A DNA stretch of 64,000 nucleotides, taken from NCBI GenBank assembly GCA_009760855.2, contig WPIO01000018.1, forward strand, positions 5,003,501 through 5,067,500, read 5' to 3'. The DNA comes from Cristatella mucedo (Eukaryota; Bryozoa; Phylactolaemata; Cristatellidae). Shown one piece after another: positions 59,632-64,000 of this stretch. The position numbers and the translations under genes are program-made. Each line of letters starts with the position of its first letter. The stretch's first letter is position 1. The notes below the pieces were generated by a model. The model had not been told where the DNA came from and searched no databases. It saw only the letters and a list, made by a program, of their open reading frames with translations.

Positions 59632-60373
59632 ATAAGAGAAACAGGGAGAGGATTTAAGAGACGGGTGGGCATCCGAAGGCAGGCAGGCAGTGGATGAGAG
59701 CCCAAGTAGTGGCTAAGTTGAGACAGGCTCTACAGCCTATGGTTTAGCCTTCCTGACAAAGAAGGTTCTGGCGCCGGCTCCTTATTTAGCTTTGACCAGG
59801 GATCTGGTGGCTTCTTGGAGCACCTGCACCCTCAGTGAGCAAGTGGTAGAGCACATTCTAGACTGCTGCTGGCCTGGCAGTGCTGATTTTCGAGGGAGCT
59901 GCTTGGCTGGTATGCTGGCAGACGGCCGGATATCATTTTTAGGAGCTCAATATTGGCTGGCAAGAGCTTGGCTACATTAATTGGGGGGGGGGGTCTGGGT
60001 CCGGCTGGTCGATGCTCCATCGTGAGGCTTGCGGCCTGCGGCCACTCAAAAGCCGGGCAATCGTAATCTTATAGTGGCCGGCTTCGGCAGCTCCGGCTCA
60101 GCCGGAAGCAGCCCTCGGCTTTGGCTAGACAATGGCAAAATTCCGTAGGCGATTGGGCCTGCTGGAGCTTATTGAGCCACGGTAGGCCAGAGCCACGCCT
60201 CCTGATCACTCTGCCCTGCTACGGTCCTCCTGCCACACACCTTCGGTGGCCATTAGCCCTTCAGCCAGAGCCTCACTCTGGGGCATTGAGCACTAGCTAG
60301 CAGCCACATCAGTCAGTCGCCTGCCAGCAGGCACCAATCTGCATGAAATAAAGAGTAGGAGAGGGGAGAAATG

Positions 60374-60378
<5 letters not shown>

Positions 60379-60460
<82 letters not shown>
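60379..60460 (+). repeat. (GA)n microsatellite
   Basis: About 80 bp of nearly pure GA. Confidence 0.97.
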
Positions 60461-60463
<3 letters not shown>

Positions 60464-60469
60464 TATGAC

Positions 60470-61900
60470 AATCATTACACTTGCGCTGCCAGTAGGTTAG
60501 CAGTTGGCTTCAGCCTGCAGAGGTCTTACCTTCGATATCTCTTATATCTATGTATGCCACATCTATGTAACATCTCGTGAGCTGATCACTCTTGTATGCA
60601 TGCATGTGTCTGCGTGCTTGCAGGCATGCGTGCGAGCATGCACGAAGCTGTCCTCCTTGTCAGACCACGTGGTGCGCTGCACTCACTGGGTGCCCTCGGA
60701 GTGATAGAACTTGTGCATTAGAGTCTGCAAGTGGTTGGTGGTTGCCCTTGAATTTCTTGCCTCTCTCCTCCAGCAGCCTGCGATGCGCAGTCCTGCACCA
60801 GGCTGTCCACATCACACATCGTGCCCCCATCGTTCGGCATCGTGTCACACCCTGTTACACCTTGTCAAGTCCTGTCACACTGTGTTACACCTTGTCATAA
60901 CAGCAACAACAGTGACACCGAGATTATCTGTCTCGTAGCCCAAGCCTCTGCCATCACGTGGTAGCCTTAATGTCACTATCCAAGGAAAGGTTCAGGCCAG
61001 CCGAGCTATGGCTTACTGTTTTCCTGGCTACTTATTGGCCATTGGCGAGCCTCAGATTCCAGCTGGATGAGCTGGCTAAATCAGATGCACAACCCTTTAA
61101 CTAGAACAGCTGAATTGTCTTTCGCTAAGTAGTTGCAGCAGCCGGCCGAATCTGGCTGAAGCTCAAGCTCCTGATTGAGGCTCCTGCTCTCGGGTAGGTG
61201 GCCCCAGCTGCCGGTTGCTCAAGCTGCTGGCACCTTCTCGTGTGAGGTCGAAGCCATCAGGAGGTCTGATGAATCGTCAGGCATTCCCCCTGGCCCTGCA
61301 CTCTCGGGAAGCCGGTCTGAGGCAGGAGCAGCAGCTGAACGATCTGCTGCTGCTGCTGCCAGACTGGCTGCCGTCCTGGACTTACAGATGAATCAAGGAA
61401 CGACTGAGCAGTTGGACGTGGATATATTCGAGCTCGATGAGACAGAGCAAAGGCTGCTTTACAGAGTCGGATGCAAACGCACTGGCCCTTGTTGTTTCCA
61501 CACACCCCGACCGTCCACGGTCGGCTCGAATGAGCAAGCAGTGCCTTGAACTGCTGCTTCCTAGTCGACAACGATGAAGTGGAGATGGTAAATATACAAC
61601 AAATGAAGTCTAGAGACTAGGGAAATGGACAGACGAACTATCTTTCCACAGATACAAGGCGAGTAGCTGCGAATAAGTCACTGCATTGTCACCGCAGGCA
61701 CGAGGTTCCACTCACCCGCTCCCAGGGGTAATACCATGGTGGCTACCTGATGGCCATTGAAACAGGATAGGGAAAGACATGACATCGACTCATCTAGACT
61801 CATCTATATTTACTATTCTGCATGCACGACTACGGGCAGAAAGAACGATGCATGTCATTGCAGGTAGAGAGGAAAAGGAATGATATAATGAGCAAAGATA
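60470..61900. other. No gene established
   Basis: A plus frame at 61175-61549 has an acidic segment, LDVDIFELDETEQRLLYRVG, and an Ala-rich run. Without splice support or recognised homology I do not call it a gene. Confidence 0.3.
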
Positions 61901-61916
61901 GCAAGCCGAAAGGAGG

Positions 61917-62200
<284 letters not shown>

Positions 62201-62403
62201 AGACAGAAAGAGACATACAGACACAGAGAGACTGATGGAAAAAGAAATGAGAGAGAAATATGGGAAGATCAAGACGGACAATGGTTAAATACCCCACGAG
62301 TGCTAATACTGTTGTTTAGAATAGGCAGGACACAGTTTCTTTGCTCAGTGGGCCACAGCTTTGAGACAGAACCGTTTGTAGTGCAGCATGTTTACATTAA
62401 ACA

Positions 62404-63030
62404 TGCTATGCTTGCAGCAGGCGATTGCAGCTGGTGCAAAACTCCACAGCTCGGGCTTGTCTGTCGTGAGCATCGCAGTTGCCACATCACACCACTTCTC
62501 GCCGACCTGCACTGGCTACCAGTCAAGCAACGGATTGACTTCAAGGTTTTGTTGCTCACTTTTAGGTCACTTCATTCTTTGGCTCCAGCCTATCTCTCAG
62601 ATCTACTCCCCTACCAGGCCATGCATCGTACCACTCGCTTTTTGGAATCCAACAGTCTACAAATACCTTGTACAAACCTCAAATCCTTCGGAGACCGTGC
62701 ATTTAGTTCGTATGCTCCCAAAGCCTGGAACTCACTCCCGACCTGTGTCAGAACATCCCCTGACCTGACCACGTTTAAAAAGAACTTTAAAACACACCTA
62801 TTTAGGACAGCATTTAGTGGGTCCCTGTGATTCGTGCTGGATGTGGTTATGTATGCTGACCCTGTGCATGTCACCCCTAACCGTGTTATTCATTTTGTTT
62901 GTTTATCAAGCAGGATTTTACTCACCATTCAATTGCATTTCCTTTTGCAGCAAATGTAAAGCGCCCAGAGAGAGATTGAGTTCTCTGAGGGCGCTTTATC
63001 AAGTGCATCATTATTATTATTATTATTGTG
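62404..63030 (+). mobile_element. LINE-A 3' fragment, well preserved
   Basis: Encodes [40 protein letters not shown] and THLFRTAFSGSL without a stop, then the 3' UTR with hairpin AAAGCGCCCAGAGAGAGATT and (ATT)n. Confidence 0.93.
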
Positions 63031-63689
63031 CTTGTTGCCATGTGTTCCTGGTTCTGGTGCCATGGGCGCCTTGGGCAAATATCGTGATCAATCAAACCAT
63101 TGGATGCATCCTCCTCCTCCGCTGGACCTAGCTGCTACTGTCACAGCTGACGGTTTCTATAGCCACTGAGCACGCCATAACTACGACCCCGAACTGCTGA
63201 TGTTGCTGTTATTTCGCAGCTTTTGCTGCTGCTGCTGCTATGCTGCCACTGTCCATAGCAGACCTAAAAGCCTGCAATAGACAACCAACAGTGAATAAAA
63301 GCCAGCCTCCTGCTGCTGCTGCTTCTGCTGCCGCCTGCCGCAGCCACTGCTTCTTGGTAATTTATCTTTCGTGGTGGCAGATGGAAAGCTTTACGGACCG
63401 TGGCCTTACACATCTAGAGCAGCTCGGTCGTTCTTTGGCCTCGAAAATCAAGCAGCAAAGTAATGGTAAATGCTGCCTGAAAGGAAATGCACTGCGAATC
63501 AATTAACGATCAATCAACTTGTTGGTGTAACAAATGCCCAGCTAAGCCATCTGAGGTCATTTTGACTGTTGACTTCTCTCAGCTCGTCTGAGAGAAATCA
63601 GTCAGTCCCAGTAACCCCTTCCCATCCATCCATTTGCACAATATTCATGTGTGAAAGTTAATGTCTGTGTGGGAGATCATCACAACTGG

Positions 63690-63972
63690 TCCCTTAAAAC
63701 GCACCTATCTAAGACAGCATTTGGTGGGTCTCTGTGATTCGTCCTTTATGTGCTTATGCGTGCTGACACTGTTGCATGCTGCCACTAACCACACTTGCAT
63801 TCTGACCCTGTGCATGTCACCCCTAACCATGCTATTCTTGCTGTTTATTGAGCATGCTATTACCAGCCATTTGATCGTGTTTCTATTGCAGCAAACGTAA
63901 AGCGCCATAAAAAGAGATTGAGTGCTCTGAGGGTGCTTTATCAAGTGTATTATTATTATTATTATTATTATG
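63690..63972 (+). mobile_element. LINE-A 3' fragment
   Basis: AAAACGCACCTATCTAAGAC, GCTGACACTGTTGCATGCTG, GTAAAGCGCCATAAAAAGAG, CTCTGAGGGTGCTTTATCAA and (ATT)n. Confidence 0.92.
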
Positions 63973-64000
63973 GACATGACAACTGACCAATTTTATCCTA

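Overview
The window looks like animal (metazoan) nuclear DNA, probably an invertebrate, although the species cannot be named from sequence alone. It is intron-rich, full of microsatellites (mostly GA/CT) and densely seeded with decayed LINE and SINE copies. Three protein genes can be rebuilt exon by exon, with splice signals and reading phases that agree across every junction.

(1) Minus strand, 21167 to 11509: a four-exon, 395-residue homologue of Integrator subunit 15 (INTS15, C7orf26). Introns 2 and 3 are 3.6 and 4.2 kb and hold microsatellites and LINE debris. (2) Plus strand, 40383 to 45877: a five-exon, 386-residue STAR-family KH-domain RNA-binding protein of the Sam68/KHDRBS type, with a poly(A) signal near 46640. 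Its first exon (divergent Qua1) is less certain than the rest. (3) Minus strand, 54526 to 52115: a seven-exon, 415-residue ornithine decarboxylase. Every catalytic residue I checked is present, but the C-terminal degradation tail of the mammalian enzyme is missing. An exon-like segment at 37455-37558 (plus) has good splice sites, but I do not recognise it.

The rest is mobile and simple DNA. LINE family A (CR1/L2-like reverse transcriptase) is 5'-truncated in almost every copy. It ends in a conserved hairpin followed by (ATT)n. SINE family 1 (tRNA-like head) carries a very similar hairpin tail, as expected if it borrows LINE-A machinery. LINE family B has its longest copy at about 34480-36830. 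SINE family 2 is a second tRNA-like element. A TIR element at about 22637-23432 encloses a (TA)n tract and a telomere-like array of CTAAAC(G/C) heptamers. A degenerate tandem array of about 150-168 bp period occupies about 23.6-26.5 kb. One 602-bp block of it is copied without visible change at 32999-33600, where it sits between two 119-bp direct repeats.

Layout: 0-4 kb simple repeats, no gene seen; 4-11.2 kb LINE-A, SINE and endonuclease fragments; 11.5-21.2 kb INTS15; 21.7-37.4 kb mobile elements, TIR element, tandem array, duplicated block and LINE-B; 37.4-46.7 kb orphan exon and KHDRBS gene; 46.7-52 kb mostly featureless with LINE-A and SINE-2; 52.1-55.4 kb ODC gene and GC-rich 5' flank; 55.5-56.1 kb giant CT tract; 56.6-64 kb LINE-A/B copies and GA tracts. 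The three genes act in unrelated processes (snRNA/mRNA 3'-end control, RNA binding and splicing, polyamine synthesis). I saw no operon-like or cluster logic and no clearly new multi-gene system.
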